The position numbers and the translations under genes are program-made. A model generated the notes under the pieces. The model was not told the origin of the DNA and made no database searches. It was given only the letters and a program-made list of their open reading frames with translations. A DNA stretch of 64,000 nucleotides from a virus. Shown one piece after another: positions 21,529 to 28,560 of this stretch. Position 1 is the stretch's first letter. The number at the start of each line of letters is the position of its first letter. The stretch lies in IMG/VR virus record IMGVR_UViG_3300028844_003737, positions 1 through 64,000 of that record; one strand, 5' to 3'.

Positions 21529-22005
21529 ATGTTGACTAAATTTGACGATATAATAGAAGTAGTATTACACCACGAAGGTGGTTATGTAAATGACCCAAAA
21601 GATCCTGGCGGAGAGACTAATTTTGGTATAGCTAAAAGAAGTCATCCTGATGTGGATATAAAAAATCTAACCAAAGAAGGTGCTAAAGAAATTTATTATG
21701 AAACATATTGGTGTGATAATAAAGTACCTCATATGCCAGAAAACCTAAAGCATATTTACTTTGATATGTGTGTTAACCAAGGTAGAGGGCGAGCAGTAAA
21801 GATATTACAGATAGCAGCTAACGCTAAAGGAGCAGATTTGAAAGTAGATGGTGGTATGGGTCCTAAAACTATCGCTGCTATGAGTGGAGTTGAGTTGGAT
21901 AGAGTGAGAGCATATCGTGTTAAGTACTATGCTGATTTAGTTACCCGTAAACCAGATTTAGAAAAATTTTACTTTGGGTGGTTCAGAAGAGCACTGGAAG
22001 TTTAA
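21529..22005 (+). CDS. Endolysin, GH108-type N-acetylmuramidase
   Basis: A 158-residue protein with the family signature HHEGGYVNDPKDPGGETNFG near 15-34 (catalytic Glu16), followed by a peptidoglycan-binding-type C-terminal part (KVDGGMGPKTIAAM). This is the glycoside hydrolase 108/secretion-activator family of muramidases, which cut the glycan backbone. There is no signal peptide, so a holin is needed. AGGAGATAATA lies before the ATG. It ends the lysis cassette. Confidence 0.92.
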   Translation: MLTKFDDIIEVVLHHEGGYVNDPKDPGGETNFGIAKRSHPDVDIKNLTKEGAKEIYYETYWCDNKVPHMPENLKHIYFDMCVNQGRGRAVKILQIAANAKGADLKVDGGMGPKTIAAMSGVELDRVRAYRVKYYADLVTRKPDLEKFYFGWFRRALEV

Positions 22006-22037
22006 TAAAAAAATAATTGTATATAAATAAAGTTTAT

Positions 22038-22053
22038 GATATTTATATATAAG
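22038..22053 (+). promoter_or_regulatory. Candidate late promoter (GATATTTATATATAAG)
   Basis: Recurring ATATTTATAT motif just before the structured leader upstream of the HSP20 gene. Confidence 0.45.
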
Positions 22054-22059
22054 TTTCAT

Positions 22060-22230
22060 ACATACCAAAAGGATGGGGAGCATAGATAGATAACAGGGGA
22101 CAACAATTGTTTCAGACAGTGATGAGATACCCGCTCTACTTTTGGGAAGTATGACAAAAGAATTATGTTGCTCTATAAGAGAACATATGTAAAACGAATA
22201 TCAAGGTTCAAATGAAATTGATATTCATAG
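22060..22230 (+). ncRNA. Structured leader or small RNA before hsp20
   Basis: There is no ORF in the 257-base gap 22006-22262. Three helices follow one another: CCAAAAG/CTTTTGG (22065-22071 with 22139-22145) enclosing GAGC/GCTC and the palindrome AACAATTGTT; ATGTTGCTCT/AGAGAACAT around 22171-22181; and GAATATCAA/TTGATATTC (22196-22204 with 22218-22226). This could be a riboswitch, an RNA thermometer for the heat-shock gene, or a separate small RNA. No known family is recognised. Confidence 0.5.
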
Positions 22231-22262
22231 TTGACTAATGTAACTAAAATAGGAGAAATAAA

Positions 22263-22736
22263 ATGACTAAAGTTACTTTACACGGAATACCCGTAATCGA
22301 TAGAGATTCCTTTCTAACACCCTTTGACAAAATGTTTGATGACATCATAGGAAAATCATTTCCTGAAATCAACAAGCAAGTCGGAGTAAATCCTTTTCAA
22401 GGTACAGCATACCCAAAAGTAAATGTATATGAATTTGATGAAAAGGTAGCCGTAATTGCTGAAATACCTGGTCTTGATAAGAAAGACCTAAATGTTGAAG
22501 TTGAGGATGGCGTACTTACTATAGCTGGTGAAAAGCATAACGGATTGATTGATGAAGCTAAAGCTAAAGTTCTCAGAAGAGAATTGAAGCAATCATCTTT
22601 CAAACGATCTTTTACCTTGGGTGATCTATTAGATGGGGAAAGTATTACAGCAGACTTCAAAGATGGCATTCTATCCGTAGATATACCAAAGATAGAGCCC
22701 GAACTCCCAAAGAAGAATATTGTCAAAATTAGGTAA
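22263..22736 (+). CDS. HSP20-family small heat-shock protein
   Basis: A 157-residue protein with an alpha-crystallin domain: YPKVNVYEFDEKVAVIAEIPGLDKKDLNVEVEDG... and the conserved GILSVDIPK near 142-150, followed by a C-terminal tail. HSP20 proteins hold unfolding proteins and are frequent in marine myoviruses. AGGAGAAATAAA precedes the ATG. It follows a folded leader that may control translation. Confidence 0.93.
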   Translation: MTKVTLHGIPVIDRDSFLTPFDKMFDDIIGKSFPEINKQVGVNPFQGTAYPKVNVYEFDEKVAVIAEIPGLDKKDLNVEVEDGVLTIAGEKHNGLIDEAKAKVLRRELKQSSFKRSFTLGDLLDGESITADFKDGILSVDIPKIEPELPKKNIVKIR

Positions 22737-22926
22737 TAAACTTATTACCTTAGGCAATGACCTGTATATCGTTCTTGGAACGGTATCGGCATCTTCTGGT
22801 TTTACTGGTGAAAAAATTAAAAGTATGTGGAGATTAGCTGATACCGTTCTAAAGAACGGCTCAAATCACGATGAATTATATGTTTGTCAAAAAATACAAG
22901 AAGCTGAATATTTGGACATTAATTAG
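22720..22926 (+). CDS. Small hypothetical protein (TTG start)
   Basis: A 68-residue protein whose TTG start lies 17 bases inside the hsp20 gene behind AAAGAAGAA. It is alpha/beta (KLITLGNDLYIVLGTVS, ADTVLKNGSNHDELYVCQK). No domain recognised. The overlap suggests coupling to hsp20; the start is uncertain. Confidence 0.45.
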   Translation: MSKLGNKLITLGNDLYIVLGTVSASSGFTGEKIKSMWRLADTVLKNGSNHDELYVCQKIQEAEYLDIN

Positions 22927-22932
22927 GTTTTA

Positions 22933-22945
22933 CATATTTATTACT
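22933..22945 (+). promoter_or_regulatory. Candidate late promoter (CATATTTATTACT)
   Basis: Recurring motif 21 bases before the ATG of the four-helix membrane protein. Confidence 0.45.
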
Positions 22946-22965
22946 AATAAATAGGAGATTACCCG

Positions 22966-23853
22966 ATGTTTGAATCATCAAAATCATTTCATAAGTTAGT
23001 AGGATTTTCAGCATTAGCAATAGCTGGGAGCGCTGCTTTCTTTTCGGTTTTTGGGTTATCAAAATTATTTGCTGGTGCTCAATTTGCTGTAGTTATAATG
23101 GCTGGTTCATTAGAATTTGGTAAGTTAGTAGCAGCATCGTTTTTATATAGATATTGGGAAAGAATCAATATCATGCATAAAACTTATATGACAATAGCAA
23201 CCATCATACTCGTACTGATAACATCTGCTGGCATATTTGGATTTTTATCCAATGCTTATCAAGGTGCTACAGTAGGATTTGAAAAGGAATCTACTGCATT
23301 GATATATAAGGAAGATAGGTTAGACCAATTACAAGATGACAAAAAATTTCTGAAAGAGGAATTAGAAGCAGCTGTAAGTGAACTACCTGAAAACTATCGT
23401 ACTGCTAAAAGAAAACTAAGAGAAGAGTATCAACCAAAAATAAATCAAATCAATACTGATATGATGAATTTGAAGTCTGATATTGGAGATTTAAAAATAG
23501 CACTAGTAGAAACAGGAGTAGAAGTAGGACCAGCTATTTATTTAGCTAGGGTATTCGACACCGATGTAGATACAGTAGTGAAATTTTTTATCTTTGTTCT
23601 TATCTTTGTTTTTGATCCAATGGCAGTTCTTTTTGTTATTAGTTACAATGTTATTTTAGAAAAAGATAATATTACACCTACACCAAAAAAGAAAAATAAA
23701 AAAAGATGGTGGGAAGTATATGGTGAAAGTGCTAAACAAAAAAAGAAAGAATGGAAAGATAACATAAAATCTACAGTTAGTAACGATGAACGATTCGATA
23801 CAAAACCTAAAGAAGACCCTGTCCAATCAAGACAAGGAAGAAAAATAATATAA
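22966..23853 (+). CDS. Integral membrane protein with central coiled coil
   Basis: A 295-residue protein with hydrophobic helices at about 11-35, 38-60 and 72-95, a long charged coiled coil (about 105-175), another helix at about 205-228 and a basic tail. The plan resembles DUF4407-type membrane proteins, but I am not sure of the family. It probably sits in the inner membrane with the coil in one compartment. A roughly 60-base promoter element follows directly. Confidence 0.55.
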   Translation: MFESSKSFHKLVGFSALAIAGSAAFFSVFGLSKLFAGAQFAVVIMAGSLEFGKLVAASFLYRYWERINIMHKTYMTIATIILVLITSAGIFGFLSNAYQGATVGFEKESTALIYKEDRLDQLQDDKKFLKEELEAAVSELPENYRTAKRKLREEYQPKINQINTDMMNLKSDIGDLKIALVETGVEVGPAIYLARVFDTDVDTVVKFFIFVLIFVFDPMAVLFVISYNVILEKDNITPTPKKKNKKRWWEVYGESAKQKKKEWKDNIKSTVSNDERFDTKPKEDPVQSRQGRKII

Positions 23854-23858
23854 AAAAA

Positions 23859-23920
23859 ACTGGAAATAAATGCATAAAGTCCTTGACTTGCATTGCATTT
23901 TAATGTTAGCTTTAGACATA
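23859..23920 (+). promoter_or_regulatory. Early/middle-class promoter P3
   Basis: CTGGAAATAAATGCATAAAG, identical to the P1 upstream element, then TTGACT (23883-23888), 18 bases, TAGCTT (23907-23912). It drives the 3D-domain gene. Confidence 0.65.
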
Positions 23921-23935
23921 ATGCGGAGACAATAT

Positions 23936-24466
23936 ATGATAAAAACAAAAACAGCAATTACTGCTGTAGTAGCAGTAACTTTAGTAAACGGAATTTTTTC
24001 GACTAATATGTTTGAGTCTTACAAAAATATGTACTCAGGTAAGATAGAACATTTAGAGAAAGAAAATCAGATTCTAAAAGATGAACTATCTCATTATGAT
24101 GAATATGGTATTGTAGTAGATGTAACTATGTATCAACCAAATACTATTCAATGTGATGATACGCCAGACGTTACTGCTGATGGAACTAAGATTCGTATCA
24201 GTAAAGCATCAGATTATAAGTTTGTTGCTTTATCCCGTAACTTACTAAAACGATGGGGTGGGCCTTTTGATTATGGTGATTTTATATTACTCAAAGGTGC
24301 TGACAAAAAAAGTGGTGTATACCAAGTAAGAGATACTATGAATCCTAAATGGGTAAATGTAGTAGATATTTTAGAATCAGAGCATGTAGAACCTTACAAA
24401 TATACAGATGCTCATATATTTAAATTGAACTGGATAACAAACAAAAAGGAAACAACGAATGGCTAA
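23936..24466 (+). CDS. 3D-domain (double-psi barrel) protein with N-terminal membrane helix
   Basis: A 176-residue protein from the ATG at 23936 (CGGAGACAAT upstream); the earlier ATG at 23870 lies inside the promoter. A transmembrane helix spans about 7-24, then a short coiled coil (IEHLEKENQILKDEL). The C-terminal part carries VTMYQPN near its start and VRDTMNPKWVNVVDI near its end, the pattern of 3D (Asp-Asp-Asp) domains related to the MltA barrel. Such domains act on peptidoglycan. A cell-wall role at the membrane is inferred. Confidence 0.65.
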   Translation: MIKTKTAITAVVAVTLVNGIFSTNMFESYKNMYSGKIEHLEKENQILKDELSHYDEYGIVVDVTMYQPNTIQCDDTPDVTADGTKIRISKASDYKFVALSRNLLKRWGGPFDYGDFILLKGADKKSGVYQVRDTMNPKWVNVVDILESEHVEPYKYTDAHIFKLNWITNKKETTNG

Positions 24467-24890
24467 AAGTACATTTGAAAAGAACGGTGGTTACTTCATT
24501 GATGGAGTAGCGTATATGGATTGCAAAGTAACAGGTGAGCCTGTTGCTAATGTGAGTACAGAAGCAGCATCTGTAATAGGTAGTAGGGCTGTGATGGGTA
24601 TGGTAGGAATGCCAGACGAACCTAAACAAAAAGTATCAACCGGCAGACCTGCTGGCTGGCATTTTATGAATGAGTTCGTAGATAAAGATGGTAATGTGTT
24701 TCATAAAGGTAAAGAACAAAAAAAGTTGAAAGGTACTTTACCACCTACTAAGGTGAAACCGGCTAAGAAAAAAACAAAACGTAGGACTAAACAAGAAATA
24801 CTTGTTGCTAGACAGGCTGAAAAGAAAGCTGCTTTGAAGAAAGCTGTACAACAACAGAAGGACTTTATCAATCATAAACTTGGTAAGTAA
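24459..24890 (+). CDS. Hypothetical protein with basic C-terminal half
   Basis: A 143-residue protein. The first half is a small domain (YFIDGVAYMDCKVTGEP); the second is Lys/Arg-rich (KVKPAKKKTKRRTKQE) and helical. No family recognised. It overlaps the 3D gene by eight bases and its stop overlaps the deformylase ATG. The basic region suggests nucleic-acid binding. Confidence 0.55.
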   Translation: MAKSTFEKNGGYFIDGVAYMDCKVTGEPVANVSTEAASVIGSRAVMGMVGMPDEPKQKVSTGRPAGWHFMNEFVDKDGNVFHKGKEQKKLKGTLPPTKVKPAKKKTKRRTKQEILVARQAEKKAALKKAVQQQKDFINHKLGK

Positions 24891-25528
24891 TGTTATCAGA
24901 GGACTTTCTGTTGGAAAGAGGGTATTGTTGTGGGCACGGATGTTTGATGTGCCCATACATCCCAAAACATAAAAAGGATAATACAGTAGTTATGAAAAAA
25001 GTTATAGATTGTTATCAAAATGAAAATCCAATAATAAATAAAGAACTCAGAGAAGTATCAGTAAACGAAGGCTTAGAAATTGCTACTGAACTATTTCAGA
25101 TACTAAATAAAAGAGGAGATGGTATAGGACTGGCAGCTAATCAAGTTGGTATTGATGCTCAAGTAGCTGTAGTAAATGTTATTGAACCATTGATTCTAAT
25201 CAATCCAAAAATAATTATAAAAGAAAATGAGATACCTTATTACGAAGGATGTTTATCTTTTCCTAAACAAGGTATTCATACTAAAAGATATAGAGATATA
25301 GTTGTAACCTCCACGCAAACAGACGCTAAGTTAGTATTTGGTGGCTCTGATGATGAGAAGGTAATATTAGAGTCTGTGTGTGTCCAACACGAAATAGACC
25401 ATCTTATGGGTAAAACAATTCATGATAGACAAGTAGATACTACTTATGTTGCTGAAAAGAAACCAGGACGTAACGAACCTTGTCATTGTGGTTCAGGAAA
25501 AAAATATAAAAAATGTTGTATCAGTTAG
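24890..25528 (+). CDS. def: Peptide deformylase with extra N- and C-terminal zinc modules
   Basis: A 212-residue protein. The central domain is an intact deformylase: GIGLAANQVG near 77-86, EGCLSFP near 119-125, and QHEIDH near 166-171, which together supply the metal ligands Cys, His, His and the catalytic Glu. It removes formyl groups from new proteins; such genes are common in marine phages. At the N terminus, YCCGHGCLMCPY is a four-cysteine motif found in small bacterial proteins of unknown role (DUF5522-like). The C terminus has a SEC-C zinc motif, GRNEPCHCGSGKKYKKCC. The SEC-C motif occurs in SecA and ribosome-linked proteins. The three-part fusion is unusual. Confidence 0.9.
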   Translation: MLSEDFLLERGYCCGHGCLMCPYIPKHKKDNTVVMKKVIDCYQNENPIINKELREVSVNEGLEIATELFQILNKRGDGIGLAANQVGIDAQVAVVNVIEPLILINPKIIIKENEIPYYEGCLSFPKQGIHTKRYRDIVVTSTQTDAKLVFGGSDDEKVILESVCVQHEIDHLMGKTIHDRQVDTTYVAEKKPGRNEPCHCGSGKKYKKCCIS

Positions 25529-26067
25529 AATTATTTGATATAGATAAAAGTGATTTACAAGTAAAGGATGAAGTAAATGTCTATTTAGATTATTTACAAA
25601 CGCCAAACGAAGCATTTAGTGGAATGCCAGTATGTCCTTTTCTAAAAGCTGAATTACAAAGTTATAAACTTATGATAGAGGTTTGGAGACCTGGTGAAAA
25701 ACCACTAAACGAATTATGGAGAAAGTTCTTCGATTCAGATTTTACTTCAGCAGTATTTATATGTATGGATACAGAAGAACTAAAATGGAAAGATGTACCA
25801 AGAGATTCTTATCAGAAAAGTATACAAGGATTTCTAAAGAATTGGTCTGATGAAAGTAGAAAATATAAAGCAATATTATTTTCACCTTTTGAAGAAAGAA
25901 CAGCAGCTGGTGAGTCTACTAGAAAAAAGTCGCCATACTTTCTTATAAATGTAGCTACAAGAGAAGAGTTACATTTATCACATACAAAATTATTAGACAG
26001 TAAATATTTCGATAACTTCTCAGAAGAGGAATTGAAAAAACTAAAAGTCAAAAAGGATAAAAAATGA
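25513..26067 (+). CDS. Hypothetical protein
   Basis: A 184-residue soluble protein beginning MLYQLELFDIDKSDLQ and containing YLQTPNEAFSGMPVCPF and an acidic/basic C-terminal tail (LKKLKVKKDKK). No domain recognised. It overlaps the deformylase gene by 16 bases and the next by four, so it is part of the same transcript. Confidence 0.6.
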   Translation: MLYQLELFDIDKSDLQVKDEVNVYLDYLQTPNEAFSGMPVCPFLKAELQSYKLMIEVWRPGEKPLNELWRKFFDSDFTSAVFICMDTEELKWKDVPRDSYQKSIQGFLKNWSDESRKYKAILFSPFEERTAAGESTRKKSPYFLINVATREELHLSHTKLLDSKYFDNFSEEELKKLKVKKDKK

Positions 26068-26420
26068 AAAGAATAAATCTAACAGTAATTCATATAATAA
26101 TTGCTTTAGTAGCAGTAATGTTTGGTAGTCTAAAGGGACAGCAAAATCCTATATTACTATCAGAGAAGCCTGAAATAATAGCGTACAGATTAGTTCCGTC
26201 TTGGGACGTTCATTGTCAAATAAAAATAGAAATTGTAGAGGGGTTAGGTTGGGACAATCTACATAAACCTCAAATGGAAGAGACTATGGAAGTTATTATG
26301 GATAGAATAGTATTTGAAGAAACCAATAGATATGCTATGAGAGAAATGTTTTATGTAGACAATAAACCTTATTATTTAGTTAGATTACCTTTTACGGATG
26401 GACAACAATGGGCAGACTAG
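26064..26420 (+). CDS. Exported hypothetical protein
   Basis: A 118-residue protein with a signal peptide (INLTVIHIIIALVAVMFG, cleavage near SLKGQ at 25). The mature part is about 90 residues, alpha/beta, with one Cys. No family recognised. It overlaps its upstream neighbour by four bases and the next mini-gene by 13. Confidence 0.55.
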   Translation: MKRINLTVIHIIIALVAVMFGSLKGQQNPILLSEKPEIIAYRLVPSWDVHCQIKIEIVEGLGWDNLHKPQMEETMEVIMDRIVFEETNRYAMREMFYVDNKPYYLVRLPFTDGQQWAD

Positions 26421-26563
26421 GAAAGTGGGATACGGTTGAACGTAAAAAAAGAATAAAAACTTATTCAAAACAAGACGAATTTTTTGATTATTTGAAAATA
26501 GCATTATACTTATTATTGACATATCTATATTTTCATTTTATAATAATGGGATGGCATTTATGA
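26408..26563 (+). CDS. 51-residue single-pass membrane peptide
   Basis: MGRLGKWDTVERKKRIK... has a basic N-terminal half and a hydrophobic C-terminal helix (IALYLLLTYLYFHFIIMGW). The stop overlaps the next ATG (ATGA at 26560). The arrangement supports a real small membrane protein. Function unknown. Confidence 0.45.
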   Translation: MGRLGKWDTVERKKRIKTYSKQDEFFDYLKIALYLLLTYLYFHFIIMGWHL

Positions 26564-26736
26564 TTACAAAAAGATACATAGAAAGTATCATAAAAGATTT
26601 AGATATAGGGATGTATCTTCTAAAGATACAGTTCTATTTAGCATTAGTATTTAGTTATATTGCTAAATCTATATACTCTATATTTTTTTATAAACAAAAG
26701 AAAAAGAAAGATTATGAAGAAGAATTATTTATCTAA
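26560..26736 (+). CDS. Small membrane protein
   Basis: From the ATG at 26560 (an upstream ATG at 26551 adds three residues) it encodes a 58-residue protein with a hydrophobic middle (YLLKIQFYLALVFSYIAKS) and a Lys-rich tail. No family recognised. It overlaps the next membrane-protein gene by 23 bases. Confidence 0.45.
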   Translation: MITKRYIESIIKDLDIGMYLLKIQFYLALVFSYIAKSIYSIFFYKQKKKKDYEEELFI

Positions 26737-27037
26737 TAAATACTTTATTTTAGCAAAGTCATTTCTGTATGGCATGGGTACATTTGTATTAGTTGGATTT
26801 TTACTTAGCTTACCTATGATGCTTTTATGGAATTGGCTAATGCCATTTATATTTGGATTACCAGAACTCACTATACTACAGACATTTGGATTTTCTATGT
26901 TGGTAAATATGTTTACAACAAAGTTAGACATAAATACTGATGTAACGGGTGGGGTATCTAATTTATCAAACATACCATCTCTTGCAAAAAAATATTTTGA
27001 TTTACGAAATGATTTAGAAGAAAAATTGACTAAGTAA
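26714..27037 (+). CDS. Two-helix membrane protein
   Basis: A 107-residue protein from the ATG at 26714 behind AAAGAAAG. Helices span about 13-33 and 38-57; the C-terminal half is soluble and ends in a charged helix (YFDLRNDLEEKLTK). The pattern recurs among phage small membrane proteins but I do not recognise a family. Confidence 0.5.
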   Translation: MKKNYLSNKYFILAKSFLYGMGTFVLVGFLLSLPMMLLWNWLMPFIFGLPELTILQTFGFSMLVNMFTTKLDINTDVTGGVSNLSNIPSLAKKYFDLRNDLEEKLTK

Positions 27038-27049
27038 CATATTTATATC
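27038..27049 (+). promoter_or_regulatory. Candidate late promoter (CATATTTATATC)
   Basis: Recurring motif 23 bases before a 43-residue ORF and the RNA candidate. Confidence 0.4.
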
Positions 27050-27071
27050 CATCAAGTCGGAGAAATGTAAT

Positions 27072-27203
27072 ATGGATATGGATTGGATACTAAACACATT
27101 GAAAGAAGCTAGAGATGACGAAGATTGGGATTTAGTAAGAGAAGTGATTTCTTATATTGAACAATATTCAGAAATGGCTGATGAATCTTGGATGGGCGAG
27201 TAG
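27072..27203 (+). CDS. 43-residue acidic protein
   Basis: ATG behind CGGAGAAATG encodes MDMDWILNTLKEARDDEDWD..., a very acidic helical peptide. The ribosome binding site and promoter motif support it. Acidic mini-proteins of this sort can mimic DNA, but nothing here proves that. Confidence 0.5.
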   Translation: MDMDWILNTLKEARDDEDWDLVREVISYIEQYSEMADESWMGE

Positions 27204-27214
27204 AAATATAATTA

Positions 27215-27327
27215 CCACTTTAGCCAGAGGGAAGTTAGTGGATAAAGAAACTGCCAGTTAGTCTATCTGAACAAATAGGCCTATGGTTGGTTACTGGTGA
27301 CTACCGAACGTGGAACCAGGCTAAAAT
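27215..27327 (+). ncRNA. Candidate compact structured RNA
   Basis: The 138-base gap has no ORF. TTTAGCC (27219-27225) pairs perfectly with GGCTAAA (27319-27325), closing a domain of about 107 bases. Inside are AACTGCCAGTT, a four-base-pair hairpin, and the palindrome ATAGGCCTAT. It ends 17 bases before a short ORF, so it may act as a cis-regulator. No known family assigned. Confidence 0.4.
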
Positions 27328-27341
27328 TACAGGAGATATAA

Positions 27342-27419
27342 ATGGGAACAATGCTACTAATATTCGTAATATTTCATTGTGTTTTTATGTCATTACTTTT
27401 TATTTATATGGATGACTAA
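27342..27419 (+). CDS. 25-residue membrane peptide
   Basis: ATG behind CAGGAGATATAA encodes a hydrophobic peptide (MLLIFVIFHCVFMSLLFIY core, ending MDD). Its TAA overlaps the ATG of the next gene. It may be a single-helix membrane peptide or a translated leader coupling the next gene to the upstream RNA structure. Confidence 0.45.
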   Translation: MGTMLLIFVIFHCVFMSLLFIYMDD

Positions 27420-27826
27420 TGGCTAGTATATTATTACCACCAGCAATAGCAGCTAAAGGATTTATTGATGCGGCTATACCAATCAATGTTACTGCTACAG
27501 CTGCTTTGGCTGGATATGGAGCTGCTATCGTACCAGCAGTTACAGCTATAACATCCGCTGGTACATCAATTGGAATTATACAGACTACTCTTTTACCAAG
27601 CGGAGCAATACAACCACCAGCTAAAATTGGACTAAATACTACAGCAACTATTTTAGCTCAGATAGCTACTATACAAGGAACCATAGTCGCTACTATACCA
27701 CAATCTGTTGCTGTTGCGGGAGCACCATCACCATCATTTCCAGCATCAGCCGCTTTAGTCGGAACACAATTAGCAACATTATCGGCTGCTATATTCACTA
27801 CTCTAATAACACCACAAACAGTATAA
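27419..27826 (+). CDS. Ala/Ile/Thr-rich structural-type protein
   Basis: A 135-residue protein composed mostly of Ala, Ile, Thr, Pro and Gly (LPPAIAAKGFIDAAIPINV, QSVAVAGAPSPSFPAS). It lacks charged residues almost completely. That composition suits a small virion or self-assembling protein. No family recognised. It starts in a one-base overlap with the membrane peptide. Confidence 0.5.
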   Translation: MASILLPPAIAAKGFIDAAIPINVTATAALAGYGAAIVPAVTAITSAGTSIGIIQTTLLPSGAIQPPAKIGLNTTATILAQIATIQGTIVATIPQSVAVAGAPSPSFPASAALVGTQLATLSAAIFTTLITPQTV

Positions 27827-27829
27827 AAA

Positions 27830-27888
27830 ATAAAAAAATCTGGACTTTTTGCTTGTATCTTAGCAAATTTATTCGTAGCTTTATATGT
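27830..27888 (+). promoter_or_regulatory. Early/middle-class promoter P4
   Basis: TCTGGACTTTTTGC upstream, then TTGTAT (27853-27858), 17 bases, TAGCTT (27876-27881). A shorter variant of P1. It drives the phosphatase/UV endonuclease/tRNA-Ala unit. Confidence 0.65.
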
Positions 27889-27904
27889 TATGAAAGGGAT
27901 AAAT

Positions 27905-28417
27905 ATGAAAGATAAAAAAACAATAATATTTGATTTGGATGGGACTCTTGCTGATATCGATATTCGTAGGGATAAATCTCTCAAACCTAATGGTAAATTA
28001 GATTGGAAGATATTTGCTTCACCTACTTCTATTATGGATTGGGATAAACCAAATTTACCAGTAATCAAAATGGCTCAAATGTTCAAAGCTGATGGATTCA
28101 AAATTGTAATCTTCTCAGGTAGAAATGATAGGGCTTTCTATGCTACTAAAGATTGGTTGAAAATTCACAATGTACCATTTGATTTGTTAGTGATGAGGCC
28201 TGATAAGTTCAAAGCTGATTCATGGCCAATTGCTATTGGAAATCCAGCTACTAAAGCTATGAGATTTATGCCTGATGAAATCCTAAAGAAATCTATGTTA
28301 GATACCTTTGTTGATATCAATGATGTTTTTCTTGTCGTTGATGATAGAGATAAGGTTGTGAAGATGTGGAGAGATTTGGGATTGAATACATTTCAAGTTG
28401 CTCCTGGTGATTTTTGA
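27905..28417 (+). CDS. HAD 3'-phosphatase, PNK phosphatase-domain type
   Basis: A 170-residue protein from the ATG at 27905 (AAAGGGATAA upstream). The HAD motif FDLDGTLAD gives the nucleophile Asp10 and acid Asp12. Motif II is FSGRND, and the C terminus VVDDRDKVVKMWRDLGLN closely parallels the end of T4 polynucleotide kinase (DDR-VVEMWR). The kinase domain is absent, so it probably removes 3' phosphates from damaged DNA or RNA. Driven by P4. Confidence 0.85.
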   Translation: MKDKKTIIFDLDGTLADIDIRRDKSLKPNGKLDWKIFASPTSIMDWDKPNLPVIKMAQMFKADGFKIVIFSGRNDRAFYATKDWLKIHNVPFDLLVMRPDKFKADSWPIAIGNPATKAMRFMPDEILKKSMLDTFVDINDVFLVVDDRDKVVKMWRDLGLNTFQVAPGDF

Positions 28418-28560
28418 TGCCGTACTTTTTACTAAAAATTTTTTGGTGGTTTGATGGCATCATCTCACTATTTAAAAATGTAATCTTTATGATGATGTAT
28501 AAGAGACATCTAAAAAAGCGAATAGAAAAAAATAACTTTGGAAGAAGAGAGGAATGGTAA
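28417..28560 (+). CDS. 47-residue membrane peptide
   Basis: The ATG overlaps the phosphatase stop by one base. The product has a hydrophobic N-terminal helix (YFLLKIFWWFDGIISLF) and a basic tail (YKRHLKKRIEKNNFGRREEW). Its TAA overlaps the ATG of the UV endonuclease gene. Function unknown. Confidence 0.5.
   Translation: MPYFLLKIFWWFDGIISLFKNVIFMMMYKRHLKKRIEKNNFGRREEW

Noticed and set aside
27221-27270. Resemblance of AGAGGGAAGTTAGTGG to part of the cobalamin riboswitch
   Set aside because: Only the GGGAA and GTG parts fit. The CCCGCNACTGT core and the later B12-box sequence are absent, so I kept it as an unassigned structured RNA.
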